Positions 15,264-28,493 of a DNA stretch of 64,000 nucleotides are shown in pieces; the stretch's first letter is position 1, and each line of letters opens with the position of its first letter. The notes beneath the pieces were generated by a model. It did no database searches. It had not been told where the DNA came from and was given only the letters and a program-made list of their open reading frames with translations. Made by a program: the position numbers and the translations under genes. This stretch comes from Arcuatula senhousia (Eukaryota; Mollusca; Bivalvia; Mytilida; Mytilidae). The DNA lies in assembly GCA_963971305.1 (NCBI GenBank), contig OZ020306.1, positions 58,130,686 to 58,194,685 of the forward strand. Reading direction: 5' to 3'.

Positions 15264-16759
15264 GTTTAGATACACTTAAGGTTAGTGTTTGTACAAGATC
15301 ATACAATTAGGGTTAGGGTCGATGAAAACACAAAATAAGTAGTAGTTAGTTCAAAAAATACATTTATGATAAGGGTTAGTACAAAAACGTTTAATTAGGG
15401 TTAGGGTTAGTGTAAAACATATAATTAGGGTTAGGGTTAGTAAAAAATAAAAACAGTTAGGGTTAGGGGTTAGCATATTAAGAAACACTTAGGGTTAGTG
15501 TTAGTACAAAATTATACAATTAGGGTTAGTGTCGATGAAAAAACAAAATCAGGGGTAGGGGTTAGTACAAAGAGATACAGTTCAGGTAAAGGATTAGTAC
15601 AAAAACGTACACTTAGGGTTAGGGTTAGTGAAAAACATATAATTAGAGTTAGGTTTAAGTATAAAACACACGATTAGGGTAAGGGGTTAGCATGTTAAGA
15701 TACACTTAAGGTTAGTGTTTGTACAAGATCATACAATTAGGGTTAGGGTCGATGAAAACACAAAATAAGTAGTAGTTAGTTCAAAAAATACATTTATGAT
15801 AAGGGTTAGTACAAAAACGTATAATTAGGGTTAGGGTTAGTGTAAAACATATAATTAGGGTTAGGGTTAGTAAAAAATAAAAACACAGTTAGGGTTAGGG
15901 GTTAGCATTTTAAGAAACACTTAGGGTTAGTGTTAGTACAAAATTATACAATAAGGGTTAGTGTCGATGAAAAAACAAAATCAGGGGTAGGGGTTAGTAC
16001 AAAGAGATACAGTTCGGGTAAAGGATTAGTACAAAAACGTACAATTAGGGTTAGGGTTAGTGTAAAACATATAATTAGAGTTAGGTTTAAGTATAAAACA
16101 CACAATTAGGGTTAGGGGTTAGCATGTTAAGAAACAGTTAGGGTCAGTGTTAGTACAAAATCATACAATTAGGGTTATGGTCGATGAAAACACAAAATAG
16201 GTAGTAGTAAGTTCAAAAAATACATTTATGATAAGGGTTAGTACAAAAACGTACAATAAGGGTTAGGGTTAGCGTAAAACATATAGTTAGGGCTAGGGTT
16301 AGTATAAAACACACAGTTAGGGTTAAGGGTAAGTATATTAAGAAACACTTAGGGTTAGTGTTAGTACAAAATCATAAAATTAGGGTTAGGGTCGATGAAA
16401 ATACAAAATAAGTAGTAGCTAGTTCAAAAAATACATTTATGATAAGGGTTAGTACAAAAACGTACAATTAGGGTTAGGGTTAGTGTAAAACATATAATTA
16501 GGGTTAGGGTTAGTAAAAAACACAGTTAGGGTTAGGGGTTAGCATATTAAGAAACACTTAGGGTTAGTGTTAGTGCAAAATCATACAATTAGGATTAGGG
16601 TCGATGAAAATACAAAATAAGTTGTAGGGGTAGGTTCAAAAAATACATTTATGATAAGGGTTAGTACAAAAACGTACAATTAGGGTTGGGGTTAGCGTAA
16701 AACATATAATTAGGGTTTGGTTTAGTATAAATTACACAATTAGGGTTAGTGGTTTGCAT
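15264..16759 (+). repeat. Satellite short higher-order repeat (7-mer)
   Basis: Only 1496 bp between landmarks, about seven monomers. The first ~200 bp match the start of the 12278 variant; sequence after 15477 matches the second half of that variant. The switch lies in 23 bp common to both (15454-15476), consistent with an unequal exchange that removed half a unit. Confidence 0.75.
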
Positions 16760-19743
16760 GTTTAGATACACTTAAGGTTAGTGTTTGTACAAGATCATAC
16801 AATTAGGGTTAGGGTCGATGAAAACACAAAATAAGTAGTAGTTAGTTCAAAAAATACATTTATGATAAGGGTTAGTACAAAAACGTTTAATTAGGGTTAG
16901 GGTTAGTGTAAAACATATAATTAGGGTTAGGGTTAGTAAAAAATAAAAACAGTTAGGGTTAGGGGTTAGCATTTTAAGAAACACTTAGGGTTAGTGTTAG
17001 TACAAAATTATACAATTAGGGTTAGTGTCGATGAAAAAACAAAATCAGGGGTAGGGGTTAGTACAAAGAGATACAATTCGGGTAAAGGATTAGTACAAAA
17101 ACGTACAATTAGGGTTAGGGTTGGTGTAAAACATATAATTAGAGTTAGGTTTAAGTATAAAACACACAATTAGGGTTAGGGGTTAGCATGTTAAGAAACA
17201 GTTAGGGTCAGTGTTAGTACAAAATCATACAATTAGGGTTACGGTCGATGAAAACACAAAATAGGTAGTAGTTAGTTCAAAAAATACATTTATGATAAGG
17301 GTTAGTACAAAAACGTACAATAAGGGTTAGGGTTAGCGTAAAACATATAATTAGGGCTAGAGTTAGTATAAAAAACACAGTTAGGGTTAGGGGTTAGTAT
17401 ATTAAGAAACACTTAGGGTTAGTGTTAGTACAAAATCATAAAATTAGGGTTAGGGTCGATGAAAACACAAAATAAGTAGTAGTTAGTTCAGAAAATACAT
17501 TTATGATAAGGGTTAGTACAAAAAAGTACAAATAGGGTTAGGGTTAGTGTAAAACATATATTTAGGGTTAGGGTTAGTAAAAAAACACAGTTAGGGTTAG
17601 GGGTTAGCATATTAAGAAACACTTAGGGTTAGTGTTAGTACAAAATTATACAATTAGGGTTAGTGTCGATGAAAAAACAAAATCAGGGGTAGGGGTTAGT
17701 ACAAAGAGATACAGTTCAGGTAAAGGATTAGTACAAAAACGTACACTTAGGGTTAGGGTTAGTGGAAAACATATAATTAGAGTTAGGTTTAAGTATAAAA
17801 CACACAATTAGGGTAAGGGGTTAGCATGTTAAGATACACTTAAGGTTAGTGTTTGTACAAGATCATACAATTAGGGTTAGGGTCGATGAAAACACAAAAT
17901 AAGTAGTAGTTAGTTCAAAAAATACATTTATGATAAGGGTTAGTACAAAAACGTATAATTAGGGTTAGGGTTAGTGTAAAACATATAATTAGGGTTAGGG
18001 TTAGTAAAAAATAAAAACACAGTTAAGGTTAGCATTTTAAGAAACACTTAGGGTTAGTGTTAGTACAAAATTATACAATTAGGGTTAGTGTCGATGAAAA
18101 AACAAAATCAGGGGTAGGGGTTAGTACAAAGAGATACAGTTCGGGTAAAGGATTAGTACAAAAACGTACAATTAGGGTTAGGGTTAGTGTAAAACATATA
18201 ATTAGAGTTAGGTTTAAGTATAAAACACACAATTAAGGTTAGGGGTTAGCATGATAAGAAACAGTTAGGGTCAGTGTTAGTACAAAATCATACAATTAGG
18301 GTTACGGTCGATGAAAACACAAAATAAGTAGTAGTTAGTTCAGAAAATACATTTATGATAAGGGTTAGTACAAAAAAGTACAAATAGGGTTAGGGTTAGT
18401 GTAAAACATATAATTAGGGTTAGGGTTAGTAAAAAAACACAGTTAGGGTTAGGGGTTAGCATATTAAGAAACACTTAGGGTTAGTGTTAGTACAAAATTA
18501 TACAATTAGGGTTAGTGTCGATGAAAAAACAAAATCAGGGGTAGGGGTTAGTACAAAGAGATACAGTTCAGGTAAAGGATTAGTACAAAAACGTACACTT
18601 AGGGTTAGGGTTAGTGAAAAACATATAATTAGAGTTAGGTTTAAGTATAAAACACACGATTAGGGTAAGGGGTTAGCATGTTAAGATACACTTAAGGTTA
18701 GTGTTTGTACAAGATCATACAATTAGGGTTAGGGTCGATGAAAACACAAAATAAGTAGTAGTTAGTTCAAAAAATACATTTATGATAAGGGTTAGTACAA
18801 AAACGTATAATTAGGGTTAGGGTTAGTGTAAAACATATAATTAGGGTTAGGGTTAGTAAAAATAAAAACACAGTTAGGGTTAGGGGTTAGCATTTTAAGA
18901 AACACTTAGGGTTAGTGTTAGTACAAAATTATACAATAAGGGTTAGTGTCGATGAAAAAACAAAATCAGGGGTAGGGGTTAGTACAAAGAGATACAGTTC
19001 GGGTAAAGGATTAGTACAAAAACGTACAATTAGGGTTAGGGTTAGTGTAAAACATATAATTAGAGTTAGGTTTAAGTATAAAACACACAATTAGGGTTAG
19101 GGGTTAGCATGTTAAGAAACAGTTAGGGTCAGTGTTAGTACAAAATCATACAATTAGGGTTATGGTCGATGAAAACACAAAATAGGTAGTAGTAAGTTCA
19201 AAAAATACATTTATGATAAGGGTTAGTACAAAAACGTACAATAAGGGTTAGGGTTAGCGTAAAACATATAGTTAGGGCTAGGGTTAGTATAAAACACACA
19301 GTTAGGGTTAAGGGTAAGTATATTAAGAAACACTTAGGGTTAGTGTTAGTACAAAATCATAAAATTAGGGTTAGGGTCGATGAAAATACAAAATAAGTAG
19401 TAGCTAGTTCAAAAAATACATTTATGATAAGGGTTAGTACAAAAACGTACAATTAGGGTTAGGGTTAGTGTAAAACATATAATTAGGGTTAGGGTTAGTA
19501 AAAAACACAGTTAGGGTTAGGGGTTAGCATATTAAGAAACACTTAGGGTTAGTGTTAGTGCAAAATCATACAATTAGGATTAGGGTCGATGAAAATACAA
19601 AATAAGTTGTAGGGGTAGGTTCAAAAAATACATTTATGATAAGGGTTAGTACAAAAACGTACAATTAGGGTTGGGGTTAGCGTAAAACATATAATTAGGG
19701 TTTGGTTTAGTATAAATTACACAATTAGGGTTAGTGGTTTGCA
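16760..19743 (+). repeat. Satellite higher-order repeat, second variant, copy 2
   Basis: Length 2984 bp. It carries the same private markers as the 12278 copy (shortened 'cacagttaaggttagcat' block near 18019). Together with the 7-mer it forms a 4482-bp period from 12278 to 16760. Confidence 0.75.
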
Positions 19744-22723
19744 TGTTTAGATACACTTAAGGTTAGTGTTTGTACAAGATCATACAATTAGGGTTAGGGT
19801 CGATGAAAACACAAAATAAGTAGTAGTTAGTTCAAAAAATACATTTATGATAAGGGTTAGTACAAAAACGTTTAATTAGGGTTAGGGTTAGTGTAAAACA
19901 TATAATTAGGGTTAGGGTTAGTAAAAAATAAAAACAGTTAGGGTTAGGGGTTAGCATTTTAAGAAACACTTAGGGTTAGTGTTAGTACAAAATTATACAA
20001 TTAGGGTTAGTGTCGATGAAAAAACAAAATCAGGGGTAGGGGTTAGTACAAAGAGATACAATTCGGGTAAAGGATTAGTACAAAAACGTACAATTAGGGT
20101 TAGGGTTGGTGTAAAACATATAATTAGAGTTAGGTTTAAGTATAAAACACACAATTAGGGTTAGGGGTTAGCATGTTAAGAAACAGTTAGGGTCAGTGTT
20201 AGTACAAAATCATACAATTAGGGTTACGGTCGATGAAAACACAAAATAGGTAGTAGTTAGTTCAAAAAATACATTTATGATAAGGGTTAGTACAAAAACG
20301 TACAATAAGGGTTAGGGTTAGCGTAAAACATATAATTAGGGCTAGAGTTAGTATAAAAAACACAGTTAGGGTTAGGGGTTAGTATATTAAGAAACACTTA
20401 GGGTTAGTGTTAGTACAAAATCATAAAATTAGGGTTAGGGTCGATGAAAACACAAAATAAGTAGTAGTTAGTTCAGAAAATACATTTATGATAAGGGTTA
20501 GTACAAAAAAGTACAAATAGGGTTAGGGTTAGTGTAAAACATATATTTAGGGTTAGGGTTAGTAAAAAAACACAGTTAGGGTTAGGGGTTAGCATATTAA
20601 GAAACACTTAGGGTTAGTGTTAGTACAAAATTATACAATTAGGGTTAGTGTCGATGAAAAAACAAAATCAGGGGTAGGGGTTAGTACAAAGAGATACAGT
20701 TCAGGTAAAGGATTAGTACAAAAACGTACACTTAGGGTTAGGGTTAGTGGAAAACATATAATTAGAGTTAGGTTTAAGTATAAAACACACAATTAGGGTA
20801 AGGGGTTAGCATGTTAAGATACACTTAAGGTTAGTGTTTGTACAAGATCATACAATTAGGGTTAGGGTCGATGAAAACACAAAATAAGTAGTAGTTAGTT
20901 CAAAAAATACATTTATGATAAGGGTTAGTACAAAAACGTATAATTAGGGTTAGGGTTAGTGTAAAACATATAATTAGGGTTAGGGTTAGTAAAAAATAAA
21001 AACACAGTTAAGGTTAGCATTTTAAGAAACACTTAGGGTTAGTGTTAGTACAAAATTATACAATTAGGGTTAGTGTCGATGAAAAAACAAAATCAGGGGT
21101 AGGGGTTAGTACAAAGAGATACAGTTCGGGTAAAGGATTAGTACAAAAACGTACAATTAGGGTTAGGGTTAGTGTAAAACATATAATTAGAGTTAGGTTT
21201 AAGTATAAAACACACAATTAAGGTTAGGGGTTAGCATGATAAGAAACAGTTAGGGTCAGTGTTAGTACAAAATCATACAATTAGGGTTACGGTCGATGAA
21301 AACACAAAATAGGTAGTAGTTAGTTCAAAAAATACATTTATGATAAGGGTTAGTACAAAAAAGTACAAATAGGGTTAGGGTTAGTGTAAAACATATAGTT
21401 AGGGTTAGGGTTAGTAAAAAAACACAGTTAGGGTTAGGGGTTAGCATATTAAGAAACACTTAGGGTTAGTGTTAGTACAAAATTATACAATTAGGGTTAG
21501 TGTCGATGAAAAAACAAAATCAGGGGTAGGGGTTAGTACAAAGAGATACAGTTCAGGTAAAGGATTAGTACAAAAACGTACACTTAGAGTTAGGGTTAGT
21601 GGAAAACATATAATTAGAGTTAGGTTTAAGTATAAAACACACAATTAGGGTAAGGGGTTAGCATGTTAAGATACACTTAAGGTTAGTGTTTGTACAAGAT
21701 CATACAATTAGGGTTAGGGTCGATGAAAACACAAAATAAGTAGTAGTTAGTTCAAAAAATACATTTATGATAAGGGTTAGTACAAAAACGTATAATTAGG
21801 GTTAGGGTTAGTATAAAACATATAATTGAGGTTAGGGTTAGTAAAAAATAAAAACACAGTTAGGGTTAGGGGTTAGCATTTTAAGAAACACTTAGGGTTG
21901 GTGTTAGTACAAAATTATACAATTAGGGTTAGTGTCGATGAAAAAACAAAATCAGGGGTAGGGGTTAGTACAAAGAGATACAGTTCGGGTAAAGGATTGG
22001 TACAAAAACGTACAATTAGGGTTAGTGTAAAACATATAATTAGAGTTAGGTTTAAGTATAAAACACACAATTAGGGTTAGGGGTTAGCATGTTAAGAAAC
22101 AGTTAGGGTCAGTGTTAGTACAAAATCATACAATTAGGGTTACGGTCGATGAAAACACAAAATAGGTAGTAGTAAGTTCAAAAAATACATTTATGATAAG
22201 GGTTAGTACAAAAACGTACAATAAGGGTTAGGGTTAGCGTAAAACATATAATTAGGGCTAGGGTTAGTATAAAACACACAGTTAGGGTTAGGGGTTAGTA
22301 TATTAAGAAACACTTAGGGTTAGTGTTAGTACAAAATCATAAAATTAGGGTTAGGGTCGATGAAAATACAAAATAAGTAGTAGCTAGTTCAAAAAATACA
22401 TTTATGATAAGGGTTAGTACAAAAACGTACAATTAGGGTTAGGGTTAGTGCAACACATATAATTAGGGTTAGGGTTAGTAAAAAACACAGTTAGGGTTAG
22501 GGGTTAGCATATTAAGAAACACTTAGGGTTAGTGTTAGTGCAAAATCATACAATTAGGGTTAGGGTCGATGAAAATACAAAATAAGTTGTAGGGGTAGGT
22601 TCAAAAAATACATTTATGATAAGGGTTAGTACAAAAACGTACAATTAGGGTTGGGGTTAGCGTAAAACATATAATTAGGGTTAGGTTTAGTATAAATTAC
22701 ACAATTAGGGTTAGTGGTTTGCA
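19744..22723 (+). repeat. Satellite higher-order repeat, second variant, copy 3 (diverging)
   Basis: Length 2980 bp. It matches the preceding copy until about 21300 and then gathers private substitutions and a shortened monomer near 22018, marking the transition from the homogenised core of the array to its older right flank. Confidence 0.7.
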
Positions 22724-25164
22724 TGTTTAGATACACTTAAGGTTAGTGTTTGTACAAGATCATACAATTAGGGTTAGGGTCGATGAAAACACAACATAAG
22801 TAGTAGTTAGTTCAAAAAATACATTTATGATAAGGGTTAATACAAAAACGTTTAATTAGGGTTAGGGTTAGTGTAAAACATATAATTAGGGTTAGGGTTA
22901 GTAAAAAATAAAAACACAGTTAGGGTTAGAGGTTAGCATTTTAAGAAACACTTAGGGTTAGTGTTAGTACAAAATTATACAATTAGGGTTAGTGTCGATG
23001 AAAAAACAAAATCAGGGGTAGGGGTTAGTACAAAGAGATACAGTTCAGGTAAAGGATTAGTACAAAAAACGTACAATTAGGGTTAGGGTTAGTGGAAAAC
23101 ATATAATTAGAGTTAGGTTTAAGTATAAAACACACAATTAGGGTAAGGGGTAAGCATGTTAAGAAACACGTAGGGTTAGTGTTAGTACAAAATCATACAA
23201 TTAGGGTTATGGTCGATGAAAACACAAAATAAGTAGAAGTTAGTTCAAAAAATATATTTATGATAAGAGTAAGTACAAAAACGTACAATTAGGGTTAGGG
23301 TTAGTGTAAAACATATTATTGGGGTTAGGTTTAGTATAAAACACACAATTAGAGTAAGGGGTTAGCATGTAAAGATACACTTAGAGTTAGTGTTTGTACA
23401 AAATCATACAATTAGGGTTTGGGTCGATGAAAACACAAAATAAGTGGTAGGGGTAAGTTAAAAAAATACATTTATGATAAGGGTTAGTATAAAAACGTAC
23501 AATTAGGGTTAGGGTTAGTGTAAAACATATAATTAGAGTTAGGTTTAAGTATAAAACACACAATTAGGGTTAGGTGTTAGCATGTTAAAAAACATTTAGG
23601 GTTAGTGTTAGTACAAAATCATAAAATTAGGGTTAGGGTCGATGAAAACACAAAATACGTTGTAGTTAGTTAAAAAAATACATTTATGATAAGGGTTAGT
23701 ACAAAAACGTACAATTAGGATTAGGGTTAGTGTAAAACATATAATTAGGGTTAGGTTTAGTATAAATTACACAATTGAAGTTAGGGATTTGCATGTTAAG
23801 ATACACTTAGAGTTAGTGTTAGTACAAAATCATACAATTAGGGTTAGGGTCGATGAAAACACAAAATAAGTAGTAGTTAGTTCAAAAAATACATTTATGA
23901 TAAGGGTTAGTACAAAAACGTACAATTAGGATAAGGGTTAGTGTAAAACATTTAATTAGGCTTAGGTTTAGTATAAATTACACAATTAGGGTTAGGGGTT
24001 TGCATGTTAAGATACACTTAGAGTTAGTGTTAGTACAAAATCATACAATTAGGGTTAGGGTCGATGAAAACACAAAATAAGTAGTAGTTAGTTCAAAAAA
24101 TACATTTATGATAAAGGTTAGTACAAAAACGTACAATTAGGGTTCGGGTTAGCGTAAAACATATAATTAAGGCTAGGGTTAGTATAAAACACACAATTAG
24201 GGTAAGGGGTTAGCATGTTAAGAAACACTTAGGGTTAGTGTAAGTACAAAATTATACAAGTAGGGTTAGTGTCGATGAAAAAAACAAAATCAGGGGTAGG
24301 GGTTAGTACAAAGAGATACAGTTCAGGTAAAGGATTAGTACAAAAACGTACAATTAGGGTTCGGGTTAGCGTAAAACATATAATTAAGGCTAGGGTTAGT
24401 ATAAAACACACAGTTAGGGTTAGGGGTTAGTATTTAAAGAAACACTTAGGGTTAGTGTTAGTACAAAATCATTAAATTAGGGTTAGGGTCGATGAAAACA
24501 CAAAATAAGTGGTAGAGGTTAGTTCAAAAAATACATTTATGATTAGGGTTAGTACAAAAACGTACAATTAGGGTTAGGGTTAGTGTAAAACATATAATTA
24601 GGGTTAGGTTTAGTATAAATTACACAATTAGGGTTAGTGGTTTGCATGTTAAGATACACTTAGGGTAAGTGTTTGTACAAGATCATACAATTAGGGTTAC
24701 GGTCGATGAAAACACAAAATAAGTAGTAGTGAGTTCAAAAAATACATTTATGATAAGGAATAGTACAAAAATGTATAATTAGGGTTAGGGTTAGTGTAAG
24801 ACATATAATTAGGGTTAGGGTTTGTAAAAAAAACACAGTTAGGGTTAGGGGTTAGCATATTAAGAAACACTTAGGGTTAGTGTTAGTACAAAATTATACA
24901 ATTAGGGTTAGTGTCGATAAAAAAACAAAATCAGGGGTAGGGGTTAGTACAAAGAGATACAGTTCAGGTAAAGGATTAGTACAAAAACGTACAATTAGGG
25001 TTAGGGTTAGTGTAAAACATATAATTAGGGTAAAGTTTAATTTAAAACACACAATTAGGGCTAGGGGTTAGCATGTTAAGATACACTTAAGAGTTAGTGT
25101 TTGTACTAAATCATACAATTAGGGTTAGGGTCGATGAAAACACATAATAAGTAGTAGTTAGTTA
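22603..25164 (+). repeat. Satellite 2562-bp tandem duplication, copy 1
   Basis: Twelve monomers more diverged from one another than those of the core array. The segment is repeated almost exactly 2562 bp downstream. Both ends lie in the 'aaaaaatacatttatgat' box. Confidence 0.85.
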
Positions 25165-27726
25165 AAAAAATACATTTATGATAAGGGTTAGTACAAAAAC
25201 GTACAATTAGGGTTGGGGTTAGCGTAAAACATATAATTAGGGTTAGGTTTAGTATAAATTACACAATTAGGGTTAGTGGTTTGCATGTTTAGATACACTT
25301 AAGGTTAGTGTTTGTACAAGATCATACAATTAGGGTTAGGGTCGATGAAAACACAACATAAGTAGTAGTTAGTTCAAAAAATACATTTATGATAAGGGTT
25401 AATACAAAAACGTTTAATTAGGGTTAGGGTTAGTGTAAAACATATAATTAGGGTTAGGGTTAGTAAAAAATAAAAACACAGTTAGGGTTAGGGGTTAGCA
25501 TTTTAAGAAACACTTAGGGTTAGTGTTAGTACAAAATTATACAATTAGGGTTAGTGTCGATGAAAAAACAAAATCAGGGGTAGGGGTTAGTACAAAGAGA
25601 TACAGTTCAGGTAAAGGATTAGTACAAAAAACGTACAATTAGGGTTAGGGTTAGTGGAAAACATATAATTAGAGTTAGGTTTAAGTATAAAACACACAAT
25701 TAGGGTAAGGGGTAAGCATGTTAAGAAACACGTAGGGTTAGTGTTAGTACAAAATCATACAATTAGGGTTATGGTCGATGAAAACACAAAATAAGTAGAA
25801 GTTAGTTCAAAAAATATATTTATGATAAGAGTAAGTACAAAAACGTACAATTAGGGTTAGGGTTAGTGTAAAACATATTATTGGGGTTAGGTTTAGTATA
25901 AAACACACAATTAGAGTAAGGGGTTAGCATGTAAAGATACACTTAGAGTTAGTGTTTGTACAAAATCATACAATTAGGGTTTGGGTCGATGAAAACACAA
26001 AATAAGTGGTAGGGGTAAGTTAAAAAAATACATTTATGATAAGGGTTAGTATAAAAACGTACAATTAGGGTTAGGGTTAGTGTAAAACATATAATTAGAG
26101 TTAGGTTTAAGTATAAAACACACAATTAGGGTTAGGTGTTAGCATGTTAAAAAACATTTAGGGTTAGTGTTAGTACAAAATCATAAAATTAGGGTTAGGG
26201 TCGATGAAAACACAAAATACGTTGTAGTTAGTTAAAAAAATACATTTATGATAAGGGTTAGTACAAAAACGTACAATTAGGATTAGGGTTAGTGTAAAAC
26301 ATATAATTAGGGTTAGGTTTAGTATAAATTACACAATTGAAGTTAGGGATTTGCATGTTAAGATACACTTAGAGTTAGTGTTAGTACAAAATCATACAAT
26401 TAGGGTTAGGGTCGATGAAAACACAAAATAAGTAGTAGTTAGTTCAAAAAATACATTTATGATAAGGGTTAGTACAAAAACGTACAATTAGGATAAGGGT
26501 TAGTGTAAAACATTTAATTAGGCTTAGGTTTAGTATAAATTACACAATTAGGGTTAGGGGTTTGCATGTTAAGATACACTTAGAGTTAGTGTTAGTACAA
26601 AATCATACAATTAGGGTTAGGGTCGATGAAAACACAAAATAAGTAGTAGTTAGTTCAAAAAATACATTTATGATAAAGGTTAGTACAAAAACGTACAATT
26701 AGGGTTCGGGTTAGCGTAAAACATATAATTAAGGCTAGGGTTAGTATAAAACACACAATTAGGGTAAGGGGTTAGCATGTTAAGAAACACTTAGGGTTAG
26801 TGTAAGTACAAAATTATACAAGTAGGGTTAGTGTCGATGAAAAAAACAAAATCAGGGGTAGGGGTTAGTACAAAGAGATACAGTTCAGGTAAAGGATTAG
26901 TACAAAAACGTACAATTAGGGTTCGGGTTAGCGTAAAACATATAATTAAGGCTAGGGTTAGTATAAAACACACAGTTAGGGTTAGGGGTTAGTATTTAAA
27001 GAAACACTTAGGGTTAGTGTTAGTACAAAATCATTAAATTAGGGTTAGGGTCGATGAAAACACAAAATAAGTGGTAGAGGTTAGTTCAAAAAATACATTT
27101 ATGATTAGGGTTAGTACAAAAACGTACAATTAGGGTTAGGGTTAGTGTAAAACATATAATTAGGGTTAGGTTTAGTATAAATTACACAATTAGGGTTAGT
27201 GGTTTGCATGTTAAGATACACTTAGGGTTAGTGTTTGTACAAGATCATACAATTAGGGTTACGGTCGATGAAAACACAAAATAAGTAGTAGTGAGTTCAA
27301 AAAATACATTTATGATAAGGAATAGTACAAAAATGTATAATTAGGGTTAGGGTTAGTGTAAGACATATAATTAGGGTTAGGGTTTGTAAAAAAAACACAG
27401 TTAGGGTTAGGGGTTAGCATATTAAGAAACACTTAGGGTTAGTGTTAGTACAAAATTATACAATTAGGGTTAGTGTCGATAAAAAAACAAAATCAGGGGT
27501 AGGGGTTAGTACAAAGAGATACAGTTCAGGTAAAGGATTAGTACAAAAACGTACAATTAGGGTTAGGGTTAGTGTAAAACATATAATTAGGGTAAAGTTT
27601 AATTTAAAACACACAATTAGGGCTAGGGGTTAGCATGTTAAGATACACTTAAGAGTTAGTGTTTGTACTAAATCATACAATTAGGGTTAGGGTCGATGAA
27701 AACACATAATAAGTAGTAGTTAGTTA
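25165..27726 (+). repeat. Satellite 2562-bp tandem duplication, copy 2
   Basis: Near-identical to the preceding 2562 bp; one visible difference is 'tagggttagtgtttgtac' near 27225 in place of 'tagggtaagtgtttgtac' near 24663. The upstream copy runs into this one at the box near 25165-25185, and this copy runs into diverged monomers at the same box near 27727-27747. Confidence 0.85.
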
Positions 27727-28475
27727 AAAAAATACATTTATGATAAGGGTAAGTACAAAAACGTACAATTAGGGTTAGGGTTAGTGTAAAACATATTATT
27801 GGGGCCAGGTTTAGTATAAAACACACAATTAGAGTTAGGGGTTAGCATGTAAAGATACACTTAGGGTAAGTGTTTGTACAAAATCATACAATTAGGGTTA
27901 GGGTCGATGAAAACACAAAATAAGTAGTAGTTATTTCAAAAAATACATTTATGATAAGGGTTAGTACAACAAAGTACAATTAGGGTTAGGGTTAGTGTAA
28001 AACATATAACTAGGGTTAGGGTTAGTATAAAAAAACACAGTTAGGGTTAGGGTTAGCATTTTGAGAAACACTTAGGGTTAGTGTTAGTAAAAAATCATAC
28101 AATTAGGCTTAGGGTCGATGAAAAAACAAAATAAGGGGTAGGGGTTAGTACAAAGAGATATAGTTCAGGTTAAGGATTAGTACAAAAACGTACAATTAGG
28201 GTTAGGGTTAGTGTAAAACATATAATAAGGGTAAAGTTTAATTTAAAACACACAATTAGGGCTAGGGGTTAGCATGTGAAAATACACTTAGGGTAAGTGT
28301 TTGTACAAAATCATACAATAAGGGTTAGGGTCGATGAAAACGCAAAATAAGTAGTAGTTAGTTCAAAAAATACATTTATGATAAGGGTAAGTACAAAAAG
28401 GTACAATTATGGTTAGGGTTAGTGTAAAACATATAATTAGGGTTAGGTTTAGTATGAAACACACAATTAGGGTAA
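27727..28475 (+). repeat. Diverged edge monomers of the satellite
   Basis: Three to four monomers with many private changes (for example 'ggggccaggtttag', 'gatatagttcagg', 'gtacaaaaaggtac'). They do not belong to any higher-order unit in the window, as expected for the unhomogenised edge of a satellite array. The last recognisable block ends at about 28475. Confidence 0.8.
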
Positions 28476-28493
28476 GTTATAAATACAATGAAA

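Larger units (their letters stand above)
1..28475 (+). repeat. Telomere-like TTAGGG higher-order satellite array
   Basis: The array starts before the window and ends near 28475, where the last 'ttagggtaag' gives way to unrelated sequence. The monomer is ~213 bp (spacing of the recurring 'tcgatgaaaa' box: 206, 423, 632, 846, 1061, 1278). Each monomer is a series of 25-35-bp blocks ending in TTAGGG or TTAGGGTTAGGG. Two monomer types alternate irregularly: type A carries 'gtagtagttagttc' plus a box with 'catttatgataaggg'; type B carries 'caggggtaggggttag' and 'gagatacagttc'. The G-rich strand is always +, so + is strikingly C-poor. There is no pure (TTAGGG)n run, so this is a telomere-derived satellite, not a working telomere. 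A telomere ending at the left of the window would show CCCTAA on +. Confidence 0.95.

Noticed and set aside
24880..27633. Two identical 63-codon frames in the satellite (24880-25071 and 27442-27633)
   Set aside because: They are the same stretch in the two copies of the 2562-bp duplication, and the frame is made of TTAGGG-block codons (IRV/RVS repeats). No coding signal.
1..28475. A functional chromosome-end telomere
   Set aside because: No pure (TTAGGG)n run, monomers contain 50-60-bp non-telomeric boxes, and the strand orientation is opposite to a left end.
1..28475. CRISPR-like array of repeats and spacers
   Set aside because: The regular repeats have no unique spacers, and the genome is eukaryotic.
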